A stretch of 64,000 nucleotides of DNA from Chitinophaga agrisoli (GTDB lineage Bacteria; Bacteroidota; Bacteroidia; Chitinophagales; Chitinophagaceae): contig NZ_VUOC01000004.1 in the NCBI RefSeq assembly GCF_008386695.1, forward strand, positions 1,676,327 to 1,740,326, in the 5' to 3' direction. The translations under genes were made by a program, and so were the position numbers. Positions 54,157-63,374 of this stretch are shown here, one piece after another (the stretch's first letter is position 1; each line of letters opens with the position of its first letter). Below the pieces are notes generated by a model that worked only from the letters and a program-made list of their open reading frames with translations, was not told the DNA's origin and ran no database searches.

Positions 54157-54882
54157 TTATCCTTCTTTGGATACTTTACCCATTCCGGAAACAGACTGGG
54201 AAACGGAAGGATTACCTTTATACTTTACATTGCCCATCCCGGACACGCCGATCTCAAGTTTCTTCTGGGCATTTACACTGGCATTAGCGCTGCCGGAGAT
54301 CCCTACCTTCACATCATTGGACTGCAGGTCAAAGGCCGCGATATCTGCCTTGCCGGATACGGCGTAGTCCGCTTCGGAAGCGCTGCCTTTCAGCTTTACA
54401 TTGGCTGCGCCGGAAACAGATACTTTCACCTCCCGGGCATCCACATCCAGGTCAGCATCTGCTGCGCCGCTTACCGCCAGCTCCAGCTCATCGGTCTTGA
54501 GCTTGCTTCTGCTGTAAAAACCACCGGCGCCACTGGCAGCCAGTTCATTGATCTCCTGCATGGTTACATAGATATTGATAGGTTTGGTGCCTTTGATCTC
54601 ATATCCTTTCTTCACGCGTACTTCCAGTTCGTCGCCGTCTATCTTGGTCTCGATATAAGGTAACAGGTTGCTCTCAGCCTCTACCTTTATAGTGTGCGTA
54701 TTGCCCTGCGTGATGTATACTTTAAATTCACCAGAGGTACCAATATCTTTGAACTTGCCGGCTTGACGGTCTTCCTGCTTCACATCGCCATTACCCTTGA
54801 TGCGCTCGTGCTGGATAAAGGAGGATAACACCAGGATGGAGGCCAGTAACGGAATGTATAGGTACCATGCATTTTTTTTCAT
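54157..54882 (-). CDS. DUF2807 (GIN-domain) beta-solenoid surface protein
   Basis: 241 residues with an N-terminal hydrophobic segment (about 5-22), a signal peptide or anchor. Repeating strips such as LAVSGAADADLDV, KVSVSGAANVKLKG and KVGISGSANASVN every 20 or so residues form the right-handed helix typical of DUF2807 proteins. Likely periplasmic or surface. It is the last gene of the sigma-led operon. Confidence 0.87.
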   Translation of the reverse strand: MKKNAWYLYIPLLASILVLSSFIQHERIKGNGDVKQEDRQAGKFKDIGTSGEFKVYITQGNTHTIKVEAESNLLPYIETKIDGDELEVRVKKGYEIKGTKPINIYVTMQEINELAASGAGGFYSRSKLKTDELELAVSGAADADLDVDAREVKVSVSGAANVKLKGSASEADYAVSGKADIAAFDLQSNDVKVGISGSANASVNAQKKLEIGVSGMGNVKYKGNPSVSQSVSGMGKVSKEG

Positions 54883-54951
54883 GACGTTAGATTTTTAGAG
54901 TCTGTAATTAATGTTGTTGTATAAGAAAAGTTTTAGAATGGCCGTTCGTTA

Positions 54952-56043
54952 TTAATTATCATGCGCTTCCAGATCCACATCACTCTGCTTACCATTGATC
55001 GTAAGCTGTGGCGATTGATCGTTCCCACTGGCAGTAGTGGCAGTGTATGATAAGCTTGTGTTCTTTTTGATGGACATCACATTCTTCACCGGCAGCCCAT
55101 CTATTTCCAGATCACCGTTATTTAAATTCACCATGATGCGTAACGCCGTTTTAGGAGAGATAGGCAGCTTCAGATCACTATAGGTCAGATCCACCTTTCC
55201 GCCCTTATATCCAACCGCTACTTCTTTGGCTTTAAAATCCCCATACACCAGCCTCAGATCCGTGCTTTCACTCAAATTGGTCACGTTGAAATCGCTGTAA
55301 TTGGAGTTTGTTTCAATACTGCCCAACTGCCTTATTTTATAATCGCTGTAGTTCGATTTTGCTACCAGCGAACCCAGGGAGCCCAGTGTATAGTCTGAGT
55401 AATTTGACTTCACATCCATACTCGTTGCTTCATCGCAGCGTATATCAGAGTAGTTGGCTTTTATGATCAGATTACCGGCCTTATCTATCTTGCCTTTGCT
55501 GCAATAGTTCATATCCAGCTCCAGCGTTTTGGCCGCTTCGCGGATAGCGTAGAAACAGTAGTTCAGGCGCATCTTGGCAGCAAATGGCAGTGCATCTGTT
55601 ATCACATCGCCAAAGTTGTTTTCCAGCGTAAGCAGCTCCAGGCTGCTGGGCACATACAACTCATAATCTATGTTCACATAATCCTTGGAATCCTTGCGGT
55701 TGCTTCCCCAGGGAAACCATTTACTACCGCCGCTGGCACTGTAATTGGTCTGCATGGTCACATTACCAGCATCGGCATTGCTTTGTATATCTACTCCATT
55801 GGCTATTTCCTGTGCTTCAGAATTGTTCTTACCAAATCCTGTAATAATAACGGTAGCCTTTATCCGGTTCTTGGGCCAGGTGTGTACGATGATCTTGCCG
55901 TATTTGTTAGATACCGTAAAATTAGCTTTGTTGTTCACTGTAAACTCCTTCGTTACCGTACGTTTGAACTCGGAATCTCCCTGGTGGGCAAAGGCCCACA
56001 CAGGCAATAATAAAAGGAGTAGAAGGTTAGATTTCACGCTCAT
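54952..56043 (-). CDS. DUF4097-like beta-repeat exported protein
   Basis: 363 residues with a signal peptide (about 1-20, ending AFAH). From about 195 to 275 a strip SNYSDYxxxxLGSL repeats four or five times, building a beta-solenoid as in DUF4097-like adhesin proteins. Its start overlaps the anti-sigma-like gene by 17 bases, so it is translationally coupled. Likely a surface or periplasmic component responding to the sigma factor. Confidence 0.78.
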   Translation of the reverse strand: MSVKSNLLLLLLLPVWAFAHQGDSEFKRTVTKEFTVNNKANFTVSNKYGKIIVHTWPKNRIKATVIITGFGKNNSEAQEIANGVDIQSNADAGNVTMQTNYSASGGSKWFPWGSNRKDSKDYVNIDYELYVPSSLELLTLENNFGDVITDALPFAAKMRLNYCFYAIREAAKTLELDMNYCSKGKIDKAGNLIIKANYSDIRCDEATSMDVKSNYSDYTLGSLGSLVAKSNYSDYKIRQLGSIETNSNYSDFNVTNLSESTDLRLVYGDFKAKEVAVGYKGGKVDLTYSDLKLPISPKTALRIMVNLNNGDLEIDGLPVKNVMSIKKNTSLSYTATTASGNDQSPQLTINGKQSDVDLEAHDN

Positions 56044-56584
56044 GATGATTGAATGTTTTGGTTGCGGGCTGCTTTGCCTGCAGTTCTTCCAATATTTTGT
56101 CTAATAGGTCCAGCTTTAGCTGGTAATAACGGACCATAGCGGAGCGGATACGTTCGTTGCCGGGATTGGCCTGCAGCTCCTTTTCCAGCATATCGTAGGT
56201 ATCGTTGCGCAATTCCAGCTCTTTACGGGCGGTGCTGTCCAGCCCCAGGGCTTCTGGCGGATACTTGCGTATATCATCCAGCCGCTGTTCTATTTGGGAG
56301 GTATAATACACCCTGGCCTCCTGTAATTCCGGCGCTATCGTTCCCAGGTCCTGCTGCTGCTTTTTAAATTGCAGGAACTGATATATCATTACACTGTTCA
56401 CTACCAACACTAATACGGCAGCTGCTTTGAGCCAATGGCGCTTCAGCATGTGCACCACACCAGCCGGGCGCTGCTGGGCCTTCAGCTGCTGCTCGAGGCC
56501 TTTCCACACCCGGGGGCTGGGCCCCTCCTCCTCAAAACCGGCCCGGTGCTGCCGGATAAAATCTTCCAGGTTCTTTTCAGACAT
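56027..56584 (-). CDS. Single-helix anti-sigma-like protein
   Basis: 185 residues with one membrane helix (about 52-70, LKAAAVLVLVVNSVMIYQFL). The cytoplasmic N-terminus (MSEKNLEDFIRQHRAGFEEE) would bind the sigma factor; the periplasmic part is a charged helix rich in Gln/Glu. No zinc HxxxCxxC motif is present, so it is not a ZAS-type anti-sigma. It starts 11 bases after the sigma stop and overlaps the next gene by 17 bases. Role inferred from position. Confidence 0.72.
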   Translation of the reverse strand: MSEKNLEDFIRQHRAGFEEEGPSPRVWKGLEQQLKAQQRPAGVVHMLKRHWLKAAAVLVLVVNSVMIYQFLQFKKQQQDLGTIAPELQEARVYYTSQIEQRLDDIRKYPPEALGLDSTARKELELRNDTYDMLEKELQANPGNERIRSAMVRYYQLKLDLLDKILEELQAKQPATKTFNHHEREI

Positions 56585-56595
56585 CGATACGTTTT

Positions 56596-57153
56596 TTATA
56601 TCCTTTCCTTTACCATTTGTCTTACCTTTTCCTTTGCCCGCATATACTGGGTCTTTACGGTAGACTCCGAAATATCCAGCATGTTGGCGATCTCCCTATG
56701 GGAGTATTCTTCAAACAGGTAGAGGTTCAATACCGTCTTATACCCTACCGGTAATGCTGCAATAGCTTCCTTTACAGCTTGCACGGTACCGCTGAAACCT
56801 GCCTCATCTACGCTCTGCTCCTCCTCTACCTCTATTTCCTCCACTTCTTCAAAGTATACTTTCTTGCGGCGCAGGTGGCTTAAACAATGGTTCACCACGA
56901 TACGCTTGATCCAGGCAGTTATACTGCCTGCCTGCTCTAACCGCTGAATATTACCGAACACCTGTATAAAGGCCTCCTGCAGGGTATCTTCCGCATCGCT
57001 TACATTACCTGTCATTCTCAGACAGATATTATACATCGCGGTGGAATAAGCATCGTACAACTCGCGAAAAGCGCGTACGTCTCCCTTTTTACAGCGGGCC
57101 ACCAGTTGGTCTGTTACGGGCGTTGGATTCAAGTTATTGGTTAATGCTTGCAT
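56596..57153 (-). CDS. ECF-type RNA polymerase sigma factor
   Basis: 185 residues. Region 2 reads RELYDAYSTAMYNICLRMTGNVSDAEDTLQEAFIQVF and WIKRIVVNHCLSHLRRK; an acidic linker EEVEEIEVEEEQ follows; region 4 is LPVGYKTVLNLYLFEEYSHREIANMLDISESTVKTQYMRAKEK. It heads an operon with an anti-sigma-like gene and two surface beta-repeat proteins. Target promoters are unknown. Confidence 0.94.
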   Translation of the reverse strand: MQALTNNLNPTPVTDQLVARCKKGDVRAFRELYDAYSTAMYNICLRMTGNVSDAEDTLQEAFIQVFGNIQRLEQAGSITAWIKRIVVNHCLSHLRRKKVYFEEVEEIEVEEEQSVDEAGFSGTVQAVKEAIAALPVGYKTVLNLYLFEEYSHREIANMLDISESTVKTQYMRAKEKVRQMVKERI

Positions 57154-57215
57154 TATAAAGACGATAAGGTGTGAAAAGGTTGCATGCTTTTCTAAAAAAA
57201 TCCTGAAAAGAGAAA

Positions 57216-57234
57216 CGCGGCCTACTGAGCCGCG
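57216..57234 (-). terminator. Possible terminator of the TonB receptor gene
   Basis: CGCGGC (57216-57221) and GCCGCG (57229-57234) with a 7-base loop and a T-rich tail on the minus strand, about 110 bases beyond the receptor stop. Confidence 0.55.
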
Positions 57235-57344
57235 CTTCTTCCATCCTTATATATACCTAAAAAACCAGTAGGCTTTGATAGCTGACAGCGGGCAGTTGGG
57301 GGTGGATGAAAGGCCGGAACCACTGACTGTCAACCAATTATTTA

Positions 57345-59816
57345 TTAGTTCCCTCCCTGCTTCACGCGGTTCTGCTCGTCTTCAAGACCGGTTTTACGGG
57401 CGCGGGCGGCTTTTACGTTGGTGTTACCAAAGCGATACGTGAAATTGAGGCGCACCTGCTGGCTTTCCCATTTGCTCATTACCCGGGTATAATAGCCGGC
57501 ATTGTCAAATGTGCCCTGAAAACGTTGATTATTAAACACATCGCTCATGCTCAGCTTGATAGTGCCCTTTTTGTTCAGTATCTGCTTCTGAATACCCAGG
57601 TCCAGGCCATACATCGCTTTCATCTTAAACAGGCCTTCCTGGGAGATCTGGGGAGATACATAGAAGAACACCGCTTCTGTTGAGAAGCCTTTGGGCAGGG
57701 TAAAGGTGTGCTGGGTGCGGCCAAAGAAACCAAATGCATCCAGGTTTACCTGGCTGTTGTTCACCACGGTCTGGTACTTGCTATAGTTGCCGGACAGGTT
57801 GGTGAAGCTGCTCCACCACTTTGTAATGGGTAGCGGCATGGAGATGTTCAGGTTAAAATTGTCGGACTTGGCCACGTTCAGGAACTTATACCGCAGCACG
57901 GTGCTGTCGCCGGTAACCGGGTCCTTACCTGCCTCCACGATACGGGTGATCATATTGGTGGTATGGGCATATCCTAAGGAAGTGATCAGGAACTGCTTAA
58001 ACGTATGTGTGATCTCGAAGTTGTTGGAATACTGGGGGCGCAGGTACGGGTTGCCGGCAGCGATCGTATAACGGTCCAGATAGTATTCGAACGGGTTCAG
58101 GTCTTCGTAACTGGGGCGCTGGATCCTGCGGCTGTAGGAGAAGCCCAGCTGGTGGTTCTTACTGGCAGCGTAGCTCACGAATACACTGGGAAACAGGTTA
58201 AAATAAGTAGTATCTGTAACCCGGTCCAGCGTAAGGGAATTGCCTTTTACATGGCTTTGCTCACCACGCAGGCCCGCTTGGATACCTATTTTCTTGAACT
58301 GTTTATGGAAGTTGATATAACCCGCATTGATATTCTCCTTATATATAAAGTGATTGGAGCGGTTAACATCATACACCCATTTGGTCTGGCGCAGGGAGTC
58401 AAAACGGGCGTCATTATCCGTTTCCACAAAGCTGATCTTAAAGCCGGCTTCAAACTTAGCCTGGTTTTTCAGCGGATGGGTATAATCTGCCTTGATGGTC
58501 TTAATATCAATGGTAGAGGGTGTAAGGTTGCGGGAAGTATCGCCGCGCAGGTACTCCTTACCGGTGCTGGCCCAGGTGGAGGCAAAGATATTAGACTCCT
58601 GGCTAGACCTGTTCCTGGCATAGTCCAGGTCTATATTCAGCTCCTTACCGGTGGTATCCAGTACTCCTTTATAGTTGATATTATAGGCCACCCTGTTCCA
58701 GTCGGAAGCGTTCTCTGTGCGGGTGATCAGTGTTGAATCGATCTTTTTGCCATCGCCAATGGAGGTAGTGGCGGTACCGGGGCTGCCCCAGTTATTGAAA
58801 GAGGCATCCACCATTACGCCTATTGTGTGGTTTTTGCTGAGGAAGTAATCCAGGCCTGCTTTAGCGGAGTGGTAATCTGACTTGTTCTTCATCAGGTTAT
58901 ACTGGTCGAACACGTTGAGTTTACCGTCAGTATTACCGGTGCGGTAGATCCCCAGGCGCTCATCATTCTCACGGTGGTTGTAGTTATAATTACCAAACAG
59001 GTTCACTTTACCATTGCGGTGGTTCAGGGTCAACCCTCCATTATAGATGGGGGAACGGCCATGACCGGCGCCCAGGTTAATACTACCGTTAGTACCGTAG
59101 TTCTTGTTCTTTTTCAGTTTGATGTTAATGATCCCGGCGTTGCCCGCTGCGTCGTACTTGGCGGAAGGATTGGCGATGAGCTCTATCTGCTCAACGTTGT
59201 TACTTGACATATTTTTCAGCAGCTGGGCAACATCCTGGGGACTCATATTGGTAGGCTTGCCATCTAACATGATGATCACGCCGTTTTTTCCTTTCAGGGA
59301 GATGTTATCATCTTTATCTACGGTAACGCCGGGAGATTTCTGCAGCACTTCCATGGCAGTTCCGCCGGCGGCTACTATACTGTTCTCCACATTCACCACC
59401 ATTTTATCTGCACGTTGTTCTATAAAGGGCTTCTTGGCGGTTACGTTCACTTCTTTCAGATTTTTGGCGTCTACGGCCAGTGTAACGGGCGCTACTTCCA
59501 TTGTAGCGTTAGCGCCGGTTACTTCAAACGGTTTGCTGAATTCCCGGGTCATGCCAACATATGCGGCGGCAACCAGGTACCGGCCCTGTTTAATATTCTC
59601 AAACTCATAGCGGCCATTCACATCAGCAATGGCGCCTTTTACTAAAGAGGAATCTTTTGCCTTTAACAGGGTAACAGTGGCAAATTCTACCGGTTTATTG
59701 CCGGCCTGCGTTACCTGCCCGTTTAATTTAACCGGTAACGAATTTTGTGCAAAAGCTGGTTTCAGGGCACTGACGGTGATGCTACAGAAGGTAAACAGTG
59801 CGATTAACTGTTTCAT
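57345..59816 (-). CDS. TonB-dependent receptor/outer membrane beta-barrel family protein
   Basis: 823 residues with signal peptide (about 1-23, ending AFAQ). Order: CarboxypepD_reg-like domain (about 28-110, VKLNGQVTQAGNKPVEFATV), plug (about 120-225, GNAGIINIKLKKNKNYG), then a long barrel with the OMP_b-brl_3 pattern (AAGNPYLRPQYSNNFEITHTF). It imports or exports an unknown substrate across the outer membrane. A 21-bp palindrome lies about 100 bases upstream. Codon use is as in neighbours. Confidence 0.88.
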   Translation of the reverse strand: MKQLIALFTFCSITVSALKPAFAQNSLPVKLNGQVTQAGNKPVEFATVTLLKAKDSSLVKGAIADVNGRYEFENIKQGRYLVAAAYVGMTREFSKPFEVTGANATMEVAPVTLAVDAKNLKEVNVTAKKPFIEQRADKMVVNVENSIVAAGGTAMEVLQKSPGVTVDKDDNISLKGKNGVIIMLDGKPTNMSPQDVAQLLKNMSSNNVEQIELIANPSAKYDAAGNAGIINIKLKKNKNYGTNGSINLGAGHGRSPIYNGGLTLNHRNGKVNLFGNYNYNHRENDERLGIYRTGNTDGKLNVFDQYNLMKNKSDYHSAKAGLDYFLSKNHTIGVMVDASFNNWGSPGTATTSIGDGKKIDSTLITRTENASDWNRVAYNINYKGVLDTTGKELNIDLDYARNRSSQESNIFASTWASTGKEYLRGDTSRNLTPSTIDIKTIKADYTHPLKNQAKFEAGFKISFVETDNDARFDSLRQTKWVYDVNRSNHFIYKENINAGYINFHKQFKKIGIQAGLRGEQSHVKGNSLTLDRVTDTTYFNLFPSVFVSYAASKNHQLGFSYSRRIQRPSYEDLNPFEYYLDRYTIAAGNPYLRPQYSNNFEITHTFKQFLITSLGYAHTTNMITRIVEAGKDPVTGDSTVLRYKFLNVAKSDNFNLNISMPLPITKWWSSFTNLSGNYSKYQTVVNNSQVNLDAFGFFGRTQHTFTLPKGFSTEAVFFYVSPQISQEGLFKMKAMYGLDLGIQKQILNKKGTIKLSMSDVFNNQRFQGTFDNAGYYTRVMSKWESQQVRLNFTYRFGNTNVKAARARKTGLEDEQNRVKQGGN

Positions 59817-59908
59817 ATAAGGACGGATTTATAAGTGTAAATTTCTTTCGAACAATAGTTTGTTTAGATATATAGAACCTTTCTTTGACAACTACAGTGT
59901 AAAGGTAG

Positions 59909-59929
59909 GTATTATGCATTGCATAGTAC
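59909..59929. promoter_or_regulatory. 21-bp imperfect palindrome upstream of the TonB receptor
   Basis: Arms GTATTATGCA (59909-59918) and TGCATAGTAC (59920-59929) differ at one pair. The core TATGCAtTGCATA is a perfect dyad. It resembles, from memory, PadR-type operators in Bacteroidota. A further -7-like TACCTTTA is seen nearby on the minus strand. The rest of the 59930-60362 gap shows nothing I can support. Confidence 0.5.
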
Positions 59930-60362
59930 ATAGTTTTACACAAACGGTAGCTAAATGGGGACGATTGGTAAAAAAACTGATCCGGAACATTTAAAAAGAC
60001 GATTGAACACTACATAAGTTGCAAGGTTTCTGCTTTACGCTCTGGCTGATCAACTGATCCCGTTAATCATTGGCTACTGTTTGGCAATTCTTTTTCCTGT
60101 TATTGACGAGTCAAAGGTATCCCTGCCCTCCCTGAGGGACAAAGCATTTTAGGTGAAATGGAGGTTTTAGCCGGTAAGTGGCGGCAAATTGGTAGGTTCC
60201 GGTAAAAATAACCGGTGAAAACGGGTACGAACGTGTTATTACGCTGATCAGCGCAGGCTTACAGCCTCCTCAATAGGCCCTGTACACCGGTAAATACCTC
60301 ACAAGGCAATTATATCAATGACGGCTAAATAAGGACTTCATCTGCGCACACGCATGAGCACA

Positions 60363-60791
60363 TTAGTTTTCCCAGCTAATGCGATCCAGCCACCCGGCCT
60401 GTTTCTGCTGCAACAGCTCAAACAGTAGGCGTTCTTCCTTACGGATATGCTCTTCCAGGCTGCGGGCCAGTTGGTCCATGGCATCCTCGAGGTCTGTATT
60501 TTCCGTAAGCGCGCTGTACATGCGGGAGATCTGCTGGTGCTCCGCGGTAAGCTCCTGTATAAGGGCATCCAGTTCGGCGTCTTTACCAGCGCAGGACTCA
60601 AAGAGATATTCTTCTTTCTGGATATGCGGCACCATTACTTCCTGGAAAACTTTTACGATATACGCCAGTTTAGCCTGCGTTTCCAGTGGAAAACCTTCAT
60701 AAGCCGCCGCATCTTTTTTCAGGTAACGGCATACAAATAACAGGCGCTGATGTTCATGCGACAATGGCACTAAAGCAGGATGTCGATACAT
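60363..60791 (-). CDS. Hemerythrin-domain protein
   Basis: 142 residues. The four-helix diiron pattern is visible: HEHQR (about residues 12-16), HIQKEE (56-61), EHQQI (84-88) and HIRKEE (114-119), supplying histidines and glutamates for the iron pair. Such proteins bind O2, NO or iron, or help in metal repair. It starts six bases after the lgt stop and is likely co-transcribed with it. Confidence 0.85.
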   Translation of the reverse strand: MYRHPALVPLSHEHQRLLFVCRYLKKDAAAYEGFPLETQAKLAYIVKVFQEVMVPHIQKEEYLFESCAGKDAELDALIQELTAEHQQISRMYSALTENTDLEDAMDQLARSLEEHIRKEERLLFELLQQKQAGWLDRISWEN

Positions 60792-60797
60792 AGGAGA

Positions 60798-61958
60798 TCA
60801 GGAAGTGGTTTTTGCAGAATAGACTTTACGGCTGTACCAGATGAGCACTGCCCCTCCTATTACCATCAGGGAGGAAATGATCTCTGCCTGTGTAGGATGG
60901 AAACCGAAAATACTATACCGGGTGTTCACCCTTATTTTTTCAATAAAGAATCTTTCAATACCGTTAAGCATCAGGTAGATGCCGAAGATAACGCCCGGGA
61001 TGGTGATCTTCTTACGGATGCTCCATAATACAAGGAACAATAAAATGCAGACAATGATCTCATATAACGCCGTAGGATATACGGGTACCGCCAGCATATG
61101 GCAATACTTACCATCACAGCCTGGAATAGGAATACCCTCGTTCACTACGTTATGAGGATAGTTATAGGCCCAGGCCCAGTTGGGCAGCCAGGAAAAAGGA
61201 TTAGGACGGGGGTTATTAATACCCCAGTCACCGTCGCCGGCAAAGTGGCACCCCATACGACCTACGCCATAGGCCAGCATCAGTGCGGGAGCCGCGCTAT
61301 CTATCAGGTGAAAAGTGTTGATGTGTTTTTTATTAGCGTATCTTATAATAACAATAGCCGCCACTATTAACCCGCCATAAAACGTAAGACCGCTGAAAGA
61401 GATCAGGGAGCCCCAGGGATCCTGGACAAAATCGTTCCAGTTCTCCAGGTTATGGAATATTTTGGCGCCTATCAAACCGGCTATCGCCGCCATAACGGTA
61501 AAATCCGGTACCCGCTGATGAGGCATTACCACGATCGTCTCTTTTTTAGGAGCGGCGGTGGCTTTCTTCTTCTTATCATTATATTTCAACCAAACCAGCC
61601 CCGCGCCCAGTACAATACCGGCAATCCAGTTACCCTGGCCGGACATCACAAATCCCTGTACATCCTGGGATACTGTGCCCCAATCCAATAAAGCGCCTAT
61701 GACCTTAAATCCCAGGAGAAAACCCAGCACGCCATTCCATACCAGTTCAGGAGCAGTAGCCGCCTTCCCGGTCTCAATGGTTTCCTGTACGCCTTGTAAC
61801 CAGCCCAGGCGCTCCCGTCTCCTCAATTCAACGGTCAATACGTAGGCAGCCGCCAGGAAAGCGATTGCTACGAAGAAACCAAATGTCTGGAAGATTTTCA
61901 GGAAAGGGAGTTCAGCGCCGAACAGGTCTTTAAACGCGTAATATAAATTAGGATACAT
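60798..61958 (-). CDS. lgt: Prolipoprotein diacylglyceryl transferase, long Bacteroidota form
   Basis: 386 residues with seven or more membrane helices. It transfers diacylglycerol to the lipobox cysteine of lipoproteins in the inner membrane. The signature region is LAYGVGRMGCHFAGDGDWG (about residues 229-247), with essential Gly-Arg; the canonical GNFxN reads CHFAG here. A charged insert (about 50-150, including KKKKATAAPKKE) makes the protein longer than the usual 260-300. It is followed by the hemerythrin gene. Confidence 0.88.
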   Translation of the reverse strand: MYPNLYYAFKDLFGAELPFLKIFQTFGFFVAIAFLAAAYVLTVELRRRERLGWLQGVQETIETGKAATAPELVWNGVLGFLLGFKVIGALLDWGTVSQDVQGFVMSGQGNWIAGIVLGAGLVWLKYNDKKKKATAAPKKETIVVMPHQRVPDFTVMAAIAGLIGAKIFHNLENWNDFVQDPWGSLISFSGLTFYGGLIVAAIVIIRYANKKHINTFHLIDSAAPALMLAYGVGRMGCHFAGDGDWGINNPRPNPFSWLPNWAWAYNYPHNVVNEGIPIPGCDGKYCHMLAVPVYPTALYEIIVCILLFLVLWSIRKKITIPGVIFGIYLMLNGIERFFIEKIRVNTRYSIFGFHPTQAEIISSLMVIGGAVLIWYSRKVYSAKTTS

Positions 61959-62093
61959 AATGGCTATAAAAAATTTGGTGATCTGAGTTTTCCTATGAAC
62001 AAAGCCGAATTAATCAAAAGGAAAATCAAACCACCAAAGTAAGCTGTAAAAATCGCAATTTCCAAATTCCCCCTGTTAAGAGGAAGGGAATTT

Positions 62094-62507
62094 TTAGCAG
62101 TACTGCTCAAAAGCGTCTGCAAGATTAGCGGCAATCATCTGCGCAGGACGGCCTTCTATCATGTGACGCTCAATGAAATGTACCAGCTCGCCGTTCTTAA
62201 ATAGTGCGATAGAGGGAGAAGAGGGCGGGTAAGGTAACAGGTGCGAACGGAGCTGTTGTACAGCCGCCATATCAAAACCTGCAAAACTGGTGGCAAGACG
62301 ATCAGGTTTCTTTTCGCTGTGCGCTACAGCCAGCAATACACCCGGACGGGCAGTGCCAGCGGAGCAGCCGCATACAGAATTGATCACTACCAGCGTAGTA
62401 CCTTCTTTCTTCAATGTGTCATCTACTGCCTGAGGGGTCAGCAGTTCTTCAAAGCCATTATCTGTTAACTCTGCCTTCATTGGCATTACTAATTCCGCAG
62501 GATACAT
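62094..62507 (-). CDS. BrxA/BrxB-family bacilliredoxin
   Basis: 137 residues. The redox motif is CGC in NSVCGCSAGTARPG (about residues 49-62). Family members remove bacillithiol or other thiols from oxidised proteins. It is upstream of lgt on the same strand with a 135-base gap. A -7 box lies about 45 bases upstream of the start. Confidence 0.9.
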   Translation of the reverse strand: MYPAELVMPMKAELTDNGFEELLTPQAVDDTLKKEGTTLVVINSVCGCSAGTARPGVLLAVAHSEKKPDRLATSFAGFDMAAVQQLRSHLLPYPPSSPSIALFKNGELVHFIERHMIEGRPAQMIAANLADAFEQYC

Positions 62508-62550
62508 ATCTCTATAATTTTTACTTGTTTTTTAGGAATTTTTGATCCCA

Positions 62551-62558
62551 CAAAGTTA
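62551..62558 (-). promoter_or_regulatory. -7 box of the bacilliredoxin gene
   Basis: On the minus strand the sequence reads TAACTTTG, matching TAnnTTTG, 43 bases before the start codon. Confidence 0.55.
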
Positions 62559-62763
62559 ATTATATCGCTCCACTTTTTAAAACAATCATTCCAAAAAGAC
62601 TTTTTGTCATATAAATCAGTTAAAATAAGACATAGTGTCACGACCCCTAGGGCAAATACTGGCAATTTTTCTCTTTTTATGCCATGGTATTCCATTTGAT
62701 TATGTTCAGGCGTTGACGAACAAAAACAAATAACTCAGTCAAACCAAAAAAACTTTATAAGCT

Positions 62764-63213
62764 ATGACACTCGTAAAATTTAATCATCACCCTGCACACA
62801 GAACATTTGGCGGCTTAATCGACGAAGTATTTAATAATACCGCCCGCGTATGGAAAGACGATGTGCTGACCAACGATTTCTTTGGTACCTATCCCCCGGT
62901 AAACATCCAGGAATCCAAAGAAACTTATGCACTGGATATATTAGTGCCCGGCTGGTCTAAGGAAGACTTCAAAATTAACCTGGAGAACAACGTGCTGACC
63001 ATCAGCGCCGAAAAGAAAGCAGAACAGAAAAATGAAGACCAGAAGCAGATCCGTCGTGAATTCAGCTTCCGCTCCTTCAAACGCTCTTTTAGCCTTGACG
63101 AAACAGTAGATGCTGAAAAGATCCAGGCTAAATATGAAAATGGAGTGCTGCAGGTACAACTGCCTAAGAAAGAGCAGGATTTACCTAAAAGCAAGTCCAT
63201 CACAGTTGCTTAA
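62764..63213 (+). CDS. Hsp20/alpha-crystallin family small heat shock protein
   Basis: 149 residues. The alpha-crystallin domain runs from about residue 40 to 140, with YALDILVPGWSKEDFKINLENNVLTI and the terminal GVLQVQLPK followed by a KSI/V-type tail. It forms oligomers that hold unfolding proteins. It stands alone and is followed by a terminator. No CIRCE-like element is seen upstream. Confidence 0.94.
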   Translation: MTLVKFNHHPAHRTFGGLIDEVFNNTARVWKDDVLTNDFFGTYPPVNIQESKETYALDILVPGWSKEDFKINLENNVLTISAEKKAEQKNEDQKQIRREFSFRSFKRSFSLDETVDAEKIQAKYENGVLQVQLPKKEQDLPKSKSITVA

Positions 63214-63247
63214 GTGTTAAGGATCAATAGATTTAGTGGATTTTGTC

Positions 63248-63279
63248 AAGTCCTGGAGGTTATCTTCCGGGACTTTTTT
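63248..63279 (+). terminator. Terminator after hsp20
   Basis: Arms AAGTCCTGGA (63248-63257) and TCCGGGACTT (63266-63275, one G-T pair) followed by a T run to 63279. Confidence 0.88.
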
Positions 63280-63374
63280 CATTTATACCCCGTCAAATAC
63301 TATTATATAATTCACACAAACGTTTAACGGCTATGCTATTTTAATATGATAATTTGCCTTCTAACCAAACTAAT

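Noticed and set aside
58005-58736. A 243-residue frame opposite the TonB receptor gene
   Set aside because: Antisense shadow; codon pattern follows the receptor frame.
62489-62695. A 68-residue frame upstream of the bacilliredoxin gene
   Set aside because: It overlaps the -7 box and start of the bacilliredoxin gene and looks like chance coding.
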